Source: Paenibacillus periandrae (GTDB lineage Bacteria > Bacillota > Bacilli > Paenibacillales > NBRC-103111). Taken from it: a stretch of DNA of 64,000 bases. Positions 54,128 to 61,811 of this stretch are shown here, piece by piece. A model generated the notes under the pieces. It had not been told where the DNA came from. It worked only from the letters and a program-made list of their open reading frames with translations, and ran no database searches. A program made the position numbers and the translations under genes. The stretch covers positions 1-64,000 of the forward strand of contig NZ_JAJNMU010000010.1 of assembly GCF_022458865.1 (NCBI RefSeq), read 5' to 3'. Numbering within the stretch: position 1 is the stretch's first letter; each line of letters opens with the position of its first letter.

Positions 54128-54355
54128 ATGTCTCTTATAAGAAATGATGTCGTAACAATAGAGTTCCGTCGGATTGCTGGTATTCGAGTTATTAGAGCTT
54201 TTCGAATTATTGGCAGTGCATTTCCATGTAGAGGTTTTTTATTTATCGGTGGCCGCGTATTGCGTGCTGAACGCTGTCTCTTGAATAATCGTTTCCGTAT
54301 AGTATCTATCAGACCCAATATTATAGTATTTGAACGTAGACGATTGCATCATTGA
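54128..54355 (+). CDS. Uncharacterised 75-aa basic protein
   Basis: ATG preceded by GAGGTG at a suitable distance, and a terminator at 54405, make a complete unit. The product is rich in Arg and Ile (13 or more Arg) with a repetitive Ile-Arg pattern (RIAGIRVIRAFRIIGSAF) that suggests an amphipathic or nucleic-acid-binding peptide. No family was recognised. The overlapping minus-strand frame (54076-54318) lacks a ribosome site. Confidence 0.6.
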   Translation: MSLIRNDVVTIEFRRIAGIRVIRAFRIIGSAFPCRGFLFIGGRVLRAERCLLNNRFRIVSIRPNIIVFERRRLHH

Positions 54356-54404
54356 TAATGATACCTATGCCCCATTTCCATTAATAACAATCAATACTAA
54401 AACT

Positions 54405-54430
54405 AAAGCCTCGAAATTTGAGGCTTTTTT
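54405..54430 (+). terminator. Rho-independent terminator
   Basis: AAAGCCTC (54405-54412) pairs with GAGGCTTT (54420-54427) and runs into six T. It follows the 75-aa basic gene by about 50 bases. Confidence 0.88.
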
Positions 54431-54516
54431 GTGTTATGGCTGATTGAATGTATCCATATACTTTAAATAAATGAAGTTAAGCATGCGTGTGCAATTTTTG
54501 AGAGGAAGGTGTGCGA

Positions 54517-55440
54517 ATGGCGATTCGGCCGGCTATTTTGCAAAAGGGCGATACCATCGGTGTCGTTACATTGGGTAGTCCATTGGAGGCAGAAACTATA
54601 AATGCCAACATTAACTTTCTAAAAGGTATGGGGTTTAATGTTATTGTAGGTCAATTTGTATATTCGCAAAATGGTTTTATAGCAGGTACTGATCAGGAGC
54701 GGGCACTCGACTTGATGAGGATGTTTGAAAACAATCAGGTGAAAATGATCCTGCCTACACGAGGAGGTGTCGGAGTAGCCGGAATTTTACCTTATCTTGA
54801 TTATCGGTTCATCCAGAGCCATCCCAAAATCATATCCGGCTATAGCGATATAACCGTTCTGCTGAATACCCTGTACCAATTTGCTAATTTGATTACTTTC
54901 CACAGTCTCATGCTTATCGATTTCAAGCCGGATACGCCCGCGTACAGTTTCAATCAGTTTTTTTCGGCAACGTCTTCGTTATCCTTATACAGGGAAATTC
55001 ACAATCCACCAGGATTTCCGTTGGTCAGCAGGGTACCGGGCAACGTCACTGGCTCCATAGTTGGGGGTAATCTGACTTCCTTGGTCGATACTTTGGGCAC
55101 TCCCTTTGAAATCGATACGAGGGGGAAACTATTATTTCTGGAGGATACCCACGAACCTATTAATACGATATACAGATATCTGAACCATCTGAAGCTGGCT
55201 GGCAAATTCGCGAACTGTCTTGGTATCATAATGGGGGAATGTACAGATTGTCCAGATGCCTATGGAAAATCATATCAAGATCTTATTAATGAATTCGTTG
55301 TTCCCCTTGGCAAGCCCCTCATGACCAATCTGAGTAGTGCACACGGTCCATATAAAGCTGCGATTCCTATAGGTGCTGTGGCAAATTTGAATACGTTCAA
55401 TAATACTTTAACGGTGCTTGAGCCTACTGTCAGCTATTGA
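54517..55440 (+). CDS. LD-carboxypeptidase (peptidase S66, LdcA/MccF-like)
   Basis: 307-aa cytoplasmic serine peptidase. The Ser nucleophile lies in KIISGYSDITVLLN, the Glu in LGIIMGECTDC and the His in SSAHGPYKAAIPIGA, forming the S66 Ser-Glu-His triad. ATG at 54517 has GAAGG seven bases upstream. Family roles are murein tetrapeptide recycling (LdcA) or cleavage of microcin C-type toxins (MccF). Sequence alone does not separate them, though an efflux/detoxification operon follows 270 bases downstream. Confidence 0.88.
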   Translation: MAIRPAILQKGDTIGVVTLGSPLEAETINANINFLKGMGFNVIVGQFVYSQNGFIAGTDQERALDLMRMFENNQVKMILPTRGGVGVAGILPYLDYRFIQSHPKIISGYSDITVLLNTLYQFANLITFHSLMLIDFKPDTPAYSFNQFFSATSSLSLYREIHNPPGFPLVSRVPGNVTGSIVGGNLTSLVDTLGTPFEIDTRGKLLFLEDTHEPINTIYRYLNHLKLAGKFANCLGIIMGECTDCPDAYGKSYQDLINEFVVPLGKPLMTNLSSAHGPYKAAIPIGAVANLNTFNNTLTVLEPTVSY

Positions 55441-55608
55441 ATCGAATTATACACAATTACAATTACAATTAAAATCATACGTATTGCATCTATCAGAGTC
55501 GTATTATGGCACAATAATTTGCTGCCGCGGGGGCTGCACTTCTTCCATTCACTCCGCCCTCGCCAATACTTTCCTAATTATTTGTTCCCAACCATCAGTA
55601 AAAATTTT

Positions 55609-55657
55609 TATACCACAACGAACATTGTTCTTTACGAACATTGTTCGTTGTGGTATA
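55609..55657 (+). promoter_or_regulatory. 22-bp-arm palindrome over a sigma-A-type promoter
   Basis: Arms at 55609-55630 and 55636-55657 pair with one mismatch. Each contains a GAACATTGTTC dyad. A -35-like TTTACG (55631-55636) sits in the 5-base loop and, 17 bases on, TATAAC (55654-55659) forms the -10, so a bound repressor would cover the whole promoter. It lies 58 bases ahead of the efflux pump start. The TetR gene at 59205 is the obvious candidate binder. Confidence 0.75.
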
Positions 55658-55714
55658 ACTAAAGTGTTCAGGGAAACGAATATCCACACTAACATGGAAA
55701 GGAGAGTGCACTTT

Positions 55715-57124
55715 TTGTCCGATCACGCACAGCCCATTTCATCGGTGTTTTCGATCAGACAGATTCTACCGACATTGCTGGCCATAGCTTGCGGTATGTT
55801 TCTGGTCATATTGGACAGCACGGTCATGAATGTTGCCATTCCCAAGCTCGTCGTTCATTTCGGCACCACGCTTGGAACCATTCAGTGGGTCATAACCGCG
55901 TACACACTCGCCCTTGCAGCAGTCATTCCATTGGCTGGATGGTTTTCAGACCGATTCGGGGCGAAAAAAGTATTCTTGTCTAGCATCGTGTTGTTTGTGA
56001 TAGGTTCTTTATTATGTACGCTTGCCCATACACCTGAGCAGCTGATTTTCTATCGGATCATTCAGGGGTTAGGCGGAGGCATGATTGCTCCCATTGGCAT
56101 AGCGACAACCTTTCGAATAGCACCACCAGACAAGCGAGGATCGATAATGGGGATATTAGGCATTCCGATGCTCCTGGCTCCTATCCTGGGTCCCATTTTA
56201 TCCGGTTCGTTGATTGAATACGTCAACTGGCATTGGATCTTTATTATTAATCTGCCAGTCGGTATGCTTTCATTTTTCATGGCGTTGAAGTTTCTTCCGG
56301 CGACAAGCCCGAGCAAGGAGATGAAATTAGATGTGAGAGGTGCGCTACTTGCCCCTGTAGCCTTTGCTTCGCTTGTATTCAGTATTCATCAAGGCGGCGA
56401 AACAGGCTGGTCGGATGGGCTGGCTCTGGGTACGCTAGCGCTTGGCGTCATGACGCTCCTCCTTTTTATTACAGTTGAACTCAGGCAAAAGCAGCCGCTG
56501 CTGGAGCTGCGTGTCTTCCGTTCGCCACCGTTTTTGCACGGAGCCATTCTTGCCTGGCTGAATCAAATTGCCTTGTTCGGCAGCTTGCTTCTCTTCCCGT
56601 TATATCTCCAGCAGGTTAAAGGACTGTCTCCATTCGAAGCCGGCTTGTACGTTATTCCTCAAGCCATTATGTCCACCATAGGGATTAATATTGGCGGCAA
56701 ATTATTTGACAAATATGGCGCCCGTCCGGTAGTCATCGCGGGAATCAGCTCCTTGTTGGGAGCCTTGCTCGCCCTGACGCAAATTTCAGCCCAAACCGGA
56801 GCCATTTATATGCTGACCAGTTTTGCTTTTGTCGGTCTTGGTCAAGGCTTGACGCTGATGCAAATCAATTCGCATATCCTGAAGCTGGCACCGCGGGAGT
56901 TGGTCAGCCGGGTGACGCCAATCACAACTTCAGCCCAGCAGATTATGTCCTCCTTTGGAATAACGATTACAATGACGTTCTTGTCTCGGCAGTTAAAGCA
57001 GCTGTCTAGCGAAGCGTCGGCTGACCTGGGTATTGCATTCGGGCATACGTTTTGGATCACAGCCGGAGTAGCCGGACTGGCATTGCTGTTAAGTCTGTTT
57101 ATCCAAAAAGAAAAGAAGCGATGA
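55715..57124 (+). CDS. DHA2-type MFS drug efflux transporter (EmrB/QacA group)
   Basis: 469-aa transporter with 14 predicted membrane segments. Motif C region LGIPMLLAPILGPILSGSL, motif A region GWFSDRFGAKKVFL, and the N-terminal LDSTVMNVAIP signature of the EmrB/QacA subfamily are visible. TTG at 55715, nine bases after AAAGGAG, is the likely start; ATG at 55694 overlaps that ribosome site. It pumps drugs out by proton antiport. It is first in an operon with a Tet(X)-like oxygenase. Confidence 0.88.
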   Translation: MSDHAQPISSVFSIRQILPTLLAIACGMFLVILDSTVMNVAIPKLVVHFGTTLGTIQWVITAYTLALAAVIPLAGWFSDRFGAKKVFLSSIVLFVIGSLLCTLAHTPEQLIFYRIIQGLGGGMIAPIGIATTFRIAPPDKRGSIMGILGIPMLLAPILGPILSGSLIEYVNWHWIFIINLPVGMLSFFMALKFLPATSPSKEMKLDVRGALLAPVAFASLVFSIHQGGETGWSDGLALGTLALGVMTLLLFITVELRQKQPLLELRVFRSPPFLHGAILAWLNQIALFGSLLLFPLYLQQVKGLSPFEAGLYVIPQAIMSTIGINIGGKLFDKYGARPVVIAGISSLLGALLALTQISAQTGAIYMLTSFAFVGLGQGLTLMQINSHILKLAPRELVSRVTPITTSAQQIMSSFGITITMTFLSRQLKQLSSEASADLGIAFGHTFWITAGVAGLALLLSLFIQKEKKR

Positions 57125-57187
57125 ATTCCACATGCTTCTATACATCGTGGGGAATATAGAACAAACCAACCTTGGGAGTGATGACTT

Positions 57188-58360
57188 ATGAACCATCCAT
57201 TGAAGCGAATTGCTGTTATCGGTGCAGGACCCGGTGGACTTACGCTTGCCCGCGTGCTGCAAACGGCTGGCTACAATCCTGTTGTGTATGAAGGCGAAGC
57301 TTCCCCTAATGAGCGTCAGCAAGGAGGAACACTCGATCTTGAAACGGATTCCGGTCAAAAAGCGCTGCAAATAGCCGGTTTGCTCGAATCGTTTTACCAG
57401 ATATGCCGGTTTGAAGGGCAAAGCGGCAAAATCGTTGACAAGAGCGGTAAGGTTTATCATGATGACACGCATGACGACACGGCGGATGAAGTCCCCGGTA
57501 TAGATCATTATTCGCGACCCGAGATTGACCGCACCGTCCTCCGCGAATTATTGCTTGATTCACTGCGGCCGGATACCATTCAATGGGGATACAAATTTAT
57601 GCAAGCAATCCCAGTCAGTGACCATCAATATGAACTTCATTTCGAAAACGGAAAAACTGATGTCGTTGACCTGGTCGTGGCAGCAGACGGTGCATTTTCC
57701 CGTATTCGGCCGTTGGTGAGTGAGGCAACGGCAGAGTATTCCGGTATCAGTATGATCGAACTGAACATTATGGATGTGGCGAATCAATTCCCCGAACTGG
57801 CTGCTTTTAACGGTCCCGGTAGTGTTATTGCGTTGGCTGACCATAAAGGAATTATTGCACAGCTGAATGGAGACGGACGGATTCGTGTGTATTTGGGCTT
57901 TCGAGCAGAACGCGATTTTTTGGATATCGTGGATATCCCATACGACGAGCCCGAGAAAGCAAAGCCTCAACTGCTAGCCATGTTTGCGGACTGGGCGGAT
58001 GAGCTGCAAAAGTACATTACTAGTGCAAATGGAGCCATCACGCCAAGAAGAATTTATATGTTACCCGTTCCGCATACATGGGAGAGCAGAGCGGGCGTTA
58101 CACTGATTGGAGACGCCGCGCATCTCATGTCGCCGTTTGCCGGAGCTGGCGCCAACCTGGCGATGCTGGACGGCGCTGAGCTTGCGCTCTCCATTATTAA
58201 CAATGACGATCTCGATACGGCTGTGCGGCAGTATGAACTGAAAATGTTCGAATACGCCGGTGCCATCGCAGCCGAAACCAAGACGAATATGGAGCTGTTT
58301 TTTTCCGACAACGCCGCAGCTAAGCTGGGTGAATTGATGAATTCTTATGTAAACCAATAA
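57188..58360 (+). CDS. FAD-dependent monooxygenase of Tet(X)-like type
   Basis: 390-aa class A flavoprotein hydroxylase. FAD dinucleotide site GAGPGGL at residues 12-18, the GGTLDLETDSGQKALQIAGL stretch, RPEIDRTVLRELLLDSL and the GDAAHLMSPFAGAGAN motif at about 308-323 align in order and spacing with Tet(X) (388 aa, recalled). Tet(X) uses NADPH and oxygen to hydroxylate and inactivate tetracyclines. Activity on tetracycline is inference; related enzymes act on rifamycins or other aromatic compounds. GGGAG precedes the ATG. It sits between a drug pump gene and a MBL-fold gene, in a TetR-controlled operon. Confidence 0.87.
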   Translation: MNHPLKRIAVIGAGPGGLTLARVLQTAGYNPVVYEGEASPNERQQGGTLDLETDSGQKALQIAGLLESFYQICRFEGQSGKIVDKSGKVYHDDTHDDTADEVPGIDHYSRPEIDRTVLRELLLDSLRPDTIQWGYKFMQAIPVSDHQYELHFENGKTDVVDLVVAADGAFSRIRPLVSEATAEYSGISMIELNIMDVANQFPELAAFNGPGSVIALADHKGIIAQLNGDGRIRVYLGFRAERDFLDIVDIPYDEPEKAKPQLLAMFADWADELQKYITSANGAITPRRIYMLPVPHTWESRAGVTLIGDAAHLMSPFAGAGANLAMLDGAELALSIINNDDLDTAVRQYELKMFEYAGAIAAETKTNMELFFSDNAAAKLGELMNSYVNQ

Positions 58361-58430
58361 ACTTTATACGAATAGGAGGAAGCTGGCAGCAAGTCCAGTG
58401 GAATAGACGCGGCTGCCGCCAGCGAAATAT

Positions 58431-59150
58431 ATGACCGTAAAAACAAAATTAACAACACTCAGCTTAAGTGTGCCGGTGCCAGGAATGCCCGGTGGAGGGT
58501 TATGGACCATCACGCCAACGTTGATTTCATCAGGAGATACCCATTACCTGGTTGACACGGGAATGCCAGGGATGCTGGATGATTTGGCAGCTCAGTTGTC
58601 GTCTATGGGCGTTTCCCTGGAGATGTTGACTGGCGTTATTATCACCCATCAAGACATCGATCATATCGGCAATCTCTCACGGATACTGGAGATAAATCCA
58701 GGAATCGAAGTATTCGCTCATCCTGACGATGCACCTTATATTATTGGAACTCTTCCGCTTATCAAACCTCTGCCCAACATTCTTGAAGCATTTGGGGCTG
58801 ACTTTTCAAGAAACGGCAATCGCATTGACCATTTGGTTGCTGACGGTGATGATTTACATGTCGCTGGCAGATTCATAATTATCCATACGCCAGGGCATAC
58901 TGCCGGTCACATCAGTCTGTATCATCCAGACAGCAAGACGCTGATCGCCGGCGATGCGATGGTCGTTCGGGGCGGTCAGCTGCAAGGACCAAATGAAGCG
59001 CAAACACCCGATTTGCCTGAAGCCTACCGTTCATTGGTGAAATTGACCGCATATGATATCCGGCAGATTATTTGTTATCATGGCGGCATATTTGATACGG
59101 ACGCCAATCAGTGGATTTCCAGGCTGGCTTCGCGTGGAGAAAATGACTAA
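58431..59150 (+). CDS. MBL-fold metallo-hydrolase
   Basis: 239-aa metallo-beta-lactamase-fold protein. Zinc site HQDIDH at residues 73-78 (an HxDxDH variant of HxHxDH), HTPGHTAGH, GDAM, and a final His in ICYHGG. The ATG has only a weak ribosome site, although AGGAGG occurs about 50 bases upstream. Members hydrolyse esters, lactones or thioesters. In this operon it may act on the oxidised product of the flavin monooxygenase; that is speculation. Confidence 0.85.
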   Translation: MTVKTKLTTLSLSVPVPGMPGGGLWTITPTLISSGDTHYLVDTGMPGMLDDLAAQLSSMGVSLEMLTGVIITHQDIDHIGNLSRILEINPGIEVFAHPDDAPYIIGTLPLIKPLPNILEAFGADFSRNGNRIDHLVADGDDLHVAGRFIIIHTPGHTAGHISLYHPDSKTLIAGDAMVVRGGQLQGPNEAQTPDLPEAYRSLVKLTAYDIRQIICYHGGIFDTDANQWISRLASRGEND

Positions 59151-59204
59151 AATGCTTGCTGCATGTGATTTTACTAATAAGGGCAAACATGGTATAAGAT
59201 AATT

Positions 59205-59885
59205 ATGAACAATACGAATCGAACCATTATCAGCCGCCGTGCTCGGCCCGCCAAGGAACCGCTCAGTCAGGGACTCATTGTAGAACAAGCATTTCTTTTG
59301 TTGAGAGAGGAGGGAATCTCGGGTCTTACCATGCGTAAGGTGGCCAAAGCTCTGGACACTGGGGCGTCGTCACTTTATGTCTATGTAAAGGATTTACAAG
59401 AATTAAGCTCCTATGTGCTGGACTATGGCCTGGCCAATGTCGAATTACCCGATTCAGATGACGGATCATGGAAGAACAACTTGTTTGCAGCCCTCATATC
59501 TTACCAGCAAGTGCTCTATAAGGACCCCGGTATAGCAGAGCTTGCCTTGACAACGATGCCGCTAGGTCCCCATTCACTAGCTCTATCGGAGTATTTGCTG
59601 AAGCAGTTAGCGGCCAGTGGCCTCCAGCCCGCATCAGCAGCCTGGGGGATGGATTTGCTATTGATGTATGTATCTTCCTCGGCGTTTGAGCATGTCTCGT
59701 GGTCCAAAAATGAGAAACGATCGTTTACAATGATGAAAGAAGCTTATTTATCCGCTGATGCTTTGCGGTTCCCGTTCATCCATTCACATAAAAACGAATT
59801 GTTTTCCGGCGATGTCTCGAAGAACGAGCGTTTACTTTGGGGTTTGGAGGTTATTTTGCAGGGAATCTTAAAGCTGGATCATTGA
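59205..59885 (+). CDS. TetR-family regulator with C-terminal TetR_C_11-like domain
   Basis: 226-aa repressor: HTH at residues about 20-60 (LIVEQAFLLLREEGISGLTM, RKVAKALDTGASSLYVYVKD), then an all-helical ligand domain. It is the last gene of the pump-oxygenase-hydrolase operon. Its likely operator is the palindrome at 55609-55657, which would give autoregulation. The Ala-Ser-Ser-Leu-Tyr-Val-Tyr recognition helix resembles that of TetR itself (sequence recalled, not compared by alignment). Confidence 0.87.
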   Translation: MNNTNRTIISRRARPAKEPLSQGLIVEQAFLLLREEGISGLTMRKVAKALDTGASSLYVYVKDLQELSSYVLDYGLANVELPDSDDGSWKNNLFAALISYQQVLYKDPGIAELALTTMPLGPHSLALSEYLLKQLAASGLQPASAAWGMDLLLMYVSSSAFEHVSWSKNEKRSFTMMKEAYLSADALRFPFIHSHKNELFSGDVSKNERLLWGLEVILQGILKLDH

Positions 59886-59921
59886 AGGTTGACAACAAAA
59901 AAAGCTCCATCCGCAACAATA

Positions 59922-59988
59922 ACAAGCCGAAAGAGACATGCCCATAACCCGCGTATTCGCGGAGCAGGCATATTCTATTTCGGCTTGT
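59922..59988. other. Nested three-stem hairpin after the TetR gene
   Basis: ACAAGCCGAAA (59922-59932) pairs with TTTCGGCTTGT (59978-59988) over 11 bases. Inside, ATGCC/GGCAT (59938-59942, 59967-59971) and CCGCG/CGCGG (59949-59953, 59958-59962) form two further stems. No T-tract follows, so it may be a transcript-stabilising structure or a palindromic repeat rather than a terminator. Confidence 0.6.
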
Positions 59989-60071
59989 GGTTATCTGGAA
60001 GACATCTTCCCGCTATCACAAGGCTACACTCTTCAGCTTCTTACAGTCAACTGCCCCATCTCAGGGGATAC

Positions 60072-61400
60072 TTATCTGTTTTTACGAATAGATTCCAAAT
60101 CTTTATTGATTCCGTCTTGTGCTTTTCTTATTGCCGTATTGACATCAGCGCCGTTTAATGCGATGTCATCTGTAGCTTTCGTCAGCCATTTACCGATATC
60201 ATTGTCGAATTCGCTAGGTGTGCTGACCTTTCTTGGCTTCACCTTGAAGACGTTAGCGATCTTCTTCCCCTTAAGTACTTCGATATCCGCTCCATACTCT
60301 TTTTCCAAATCTGGCATATCAATTGACGCGACACGTCCGTTGTGCACCGCAGTACGCTGCACCTCATTACTCAACGCTGTTGCGATCACTTGGAACGCTT
60401 CATCCTTATGCTGACTTTTACTCGAAATAAGCAGTGAATGGATAGTGCCCCCTACAGAAGGCTCGTCATAATATGGCGGAGGCGCTAAGTCCCAGTTCAA
60501 TTCCTTTCCCTGCTGGCGCAGCTCCTCGAGTGGTCCGATCATATTGGCTAAATATGAAACCCGCATCGCAAGTGTCCGGTCTTTCATGAAGCTGTCTTTA
60601 TCATAGCTGTATTTTTTATCAGGACCAACAAATCCCGGAATATCGTAGGATTGCTTCAGCGTTGTAAATACCTGGGTCCACCCTGCTGACTGCAGTCCTT
60701 TACCGGTTTGCGGATCGATCAGCGATAACGGTAAACTACGTGCAACCTGAGCCGGTCCGCCCAGATCGATTCCTACATAGTTCACTCCATTATCCGAACG
60801 CGTCAATTGCCTGCCGAGGTCAAGAGCTTTCTCCCAAGTGAATCCTTCATCCGAAGGATAAGCGACACCAAACTTATCGAAAATATCTTTATTGTAATAA
60901 AGAATCGATAGATTAAACGAGAACGGCAGAGCCACAAGCTCGCCCTTGCTGGAATAGGATCGAATCGATTCGGTAAGAACCGGCTTGATTCGCTTCAGGT
61001 CGAAGTGGTGCTTCTCTATTAAAGTTTTTAAGTCCTCTACCGCTCCAAGCGTAGTGAACCGGTAGTAGGATCCGTCACTGGTATAAATGATATCAGGTAC
61101 AGTTCCGGAAGTGAACAGCTCCTCCGGTGTCGTTGTAGCGGGAGGTTCGATACGCTTCAGAGTGATGTGGGGATACAGCTTTTTGACCGGTTGGACGAAA
61201 AATTTGTCAAACTCCGTATTGGTTAGCGTATTGCCGTATGTATAAAAAGTTAACGTGACAGGCGTCTTCTCCTGTCCCTTTGAGTCTGAGACTCCAGGTG
61301 CTTCTTGTTTAGCCTCCAGCCCTTCACGCTGCGCACAACCTACTATCGGCAGCGCAAGCAAAATCAAGGAAATGACTAAATTAATAATTGCCTTCATCAT
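60072..61400 (-). CDS. Extracellular sugar-binding lipoprotein (ABC family 1)
   Basis: 442-aa SBP_bac_1-type solute-binding lipoprotein: KAIINLVISLILLALPIVGC signal with lipobox, then a two-lobe CUT1-binding fold (VTLTFYTYGNTLTN, YTSDGSYYRFTTLG, LVALPFSFNLSILYYNKDIF). GGGAGG stands just before the ATG pair. No permease genes follow within the window; they may lie elsewhere. It is preceded by a 42-aa ORF whose stop overlaps its start, and by a promoter with a leader terminator. Confidence 0.88.
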   Translation of the reverse strand: MMKAIINLVISLILLALPIVGCAQREGLEAKQEAPGVSDSKGQEKTPVTLTFYTYGNTLTNTEFDKFFVQPVKKLYPHITLKRIEPPATTTPEELFTSGTVPDIIYTSDGSYYRFTTLGAVEDLKTLIEKHHFDLKRIKPVLTESIRSYSSKGELVALPFSFNLSILYYNKDIFDKFGVAYPSDEGFTWEKALDLGRQLTRSDNGVNYVGIDLGGPAQVARSLPLSLIDPQTGKGLQSAGWTQVFTTLKQSYDIPGFVGPDKKYSYDKDSFMKDRTLAMRVSYLANMIGPLEELRQQGKELNWDLAPPPYYDEPSVGGTIHSLLISSKSQHKDEAFQVIATALSNEVQRTAVHNGRVASIDMPDLEKEYGADIEVLKGKKIANVFKVKPRKVSTPSEFDNDIGKWLTKATDDIALNGADVNTAIRKAQDGINKDLESIRKNR

Positions 61401-61525
61401 AGAGCCTCCCAGTATATGTTTTCTACGTCCATTGTGAAGATGTCTGCTGTCGCCGCCCTGTATGATGCACCGCCGCCAATAATCAGACCATCTATCGTCC
61501 TTTTCAGCTCCAGAAATACACGCAT
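61397..61525 (-). CDS. Small 42-aa ORF coupled to the binding-protein gene
   Basis: Minus-strand frame ATG to TGA, product MRVFLELKRTIDGLIIGGGA plus 22 more residues ending IYWEAL. Its stop overlaps the start of the lipoprotein gene (ATGA), a sign of translational coupling. GGGAGG precedes it at 11 bases, a little far. The core IDGLIIGGG recalls the C-terminal phosphate-binding loop of TIM-barrel isomerases, so it could be the end of a lost gene or a leader peptide. Low certainty that it is a working protein. Confidence 0.45.
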   Translation of the reverse strand: MRVFLELKRTIDGLIIGGGASYRAATADIFTMDVENIYWEAL

Positions 61526-61577
61526 GTATTACCTATCCTCCCTTTGATTGAATCTCTGGCACCCATTTTTTCTACAC

Positions 61578-61612
61578 AAAAAAGGAGACATCCTCATATG
61601 AAGGAAGTCTCC
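61578..61612 (-). terminator. Leader terminator/attenuator upstream of the lipoprotein gene
   Basis: On the minus strand GGAGAC.TCCT pairs with AGGA.GTCTCC (stems 61584-61589 with 61607-61612), followed by six T. It lies downstream of the promoter at 61652-61679 and upstream of the ORF at 61525, so it would be inside the 5' leader. It may act as a regulated terminator. Confidence 0.65.
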
Positions 61613-61651
61613 GGTGGACCGGTGCACGAAATGTATGGACGTTTATATCAA

Positions 61652-61679
61652 ATAATAACATAGTTATCCAATCTGTCAA
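61652..61679 (-). promoter_or_regulatory. Strong sigma-A-type promoter, minus strand
   Basis: TTGACA (reverse complement at 61674-61679) and TATTAT (61652-61657) are 16 bases apart on the minus strand; a one-base shift gives 17. It is oriented toward the 42-aa ORF and the lipoprotein gene and would give a leader of about 120 bases. Confidence 0.65.
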
Positions 61680-61734
61680 CTATGATTTATTTGAATGAAG
61701 GAACAGAGGAATCCGGCATTACTTTATGCGTTGT

Positions 61735-61788
61735 GAGGGAATTGGGTATGTGGCTGCTACGCTTATACCACCACATCTCCATTCCCTC
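61735..61788. terminator. Long hairpin past the lyase gene
   Basis: GAGGGAAT (61735-61742) pairs with ATTCCCTC (61781-61788), and an inner ATGTGG (61748-61753) pairs with CCACAT (61771-61776). It follows the DapA/NanA-family stop by about 23 bases without a clear T-tract, so it is a probable but weak transcript end. Confidence 0.5.
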
Positions 61789-61811
61789 TTGAGCTTCCTC
61801 GCTACCTAATT

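Noticed and set aside
53994..54147. Hydrophobic reading frame (AVPIIILLAST region) upstream of the 75-aa gene
   Set aside because: No credible start codon with a ribosome site, and it overlaps the start of a better supported gene; perhaps a remnant.
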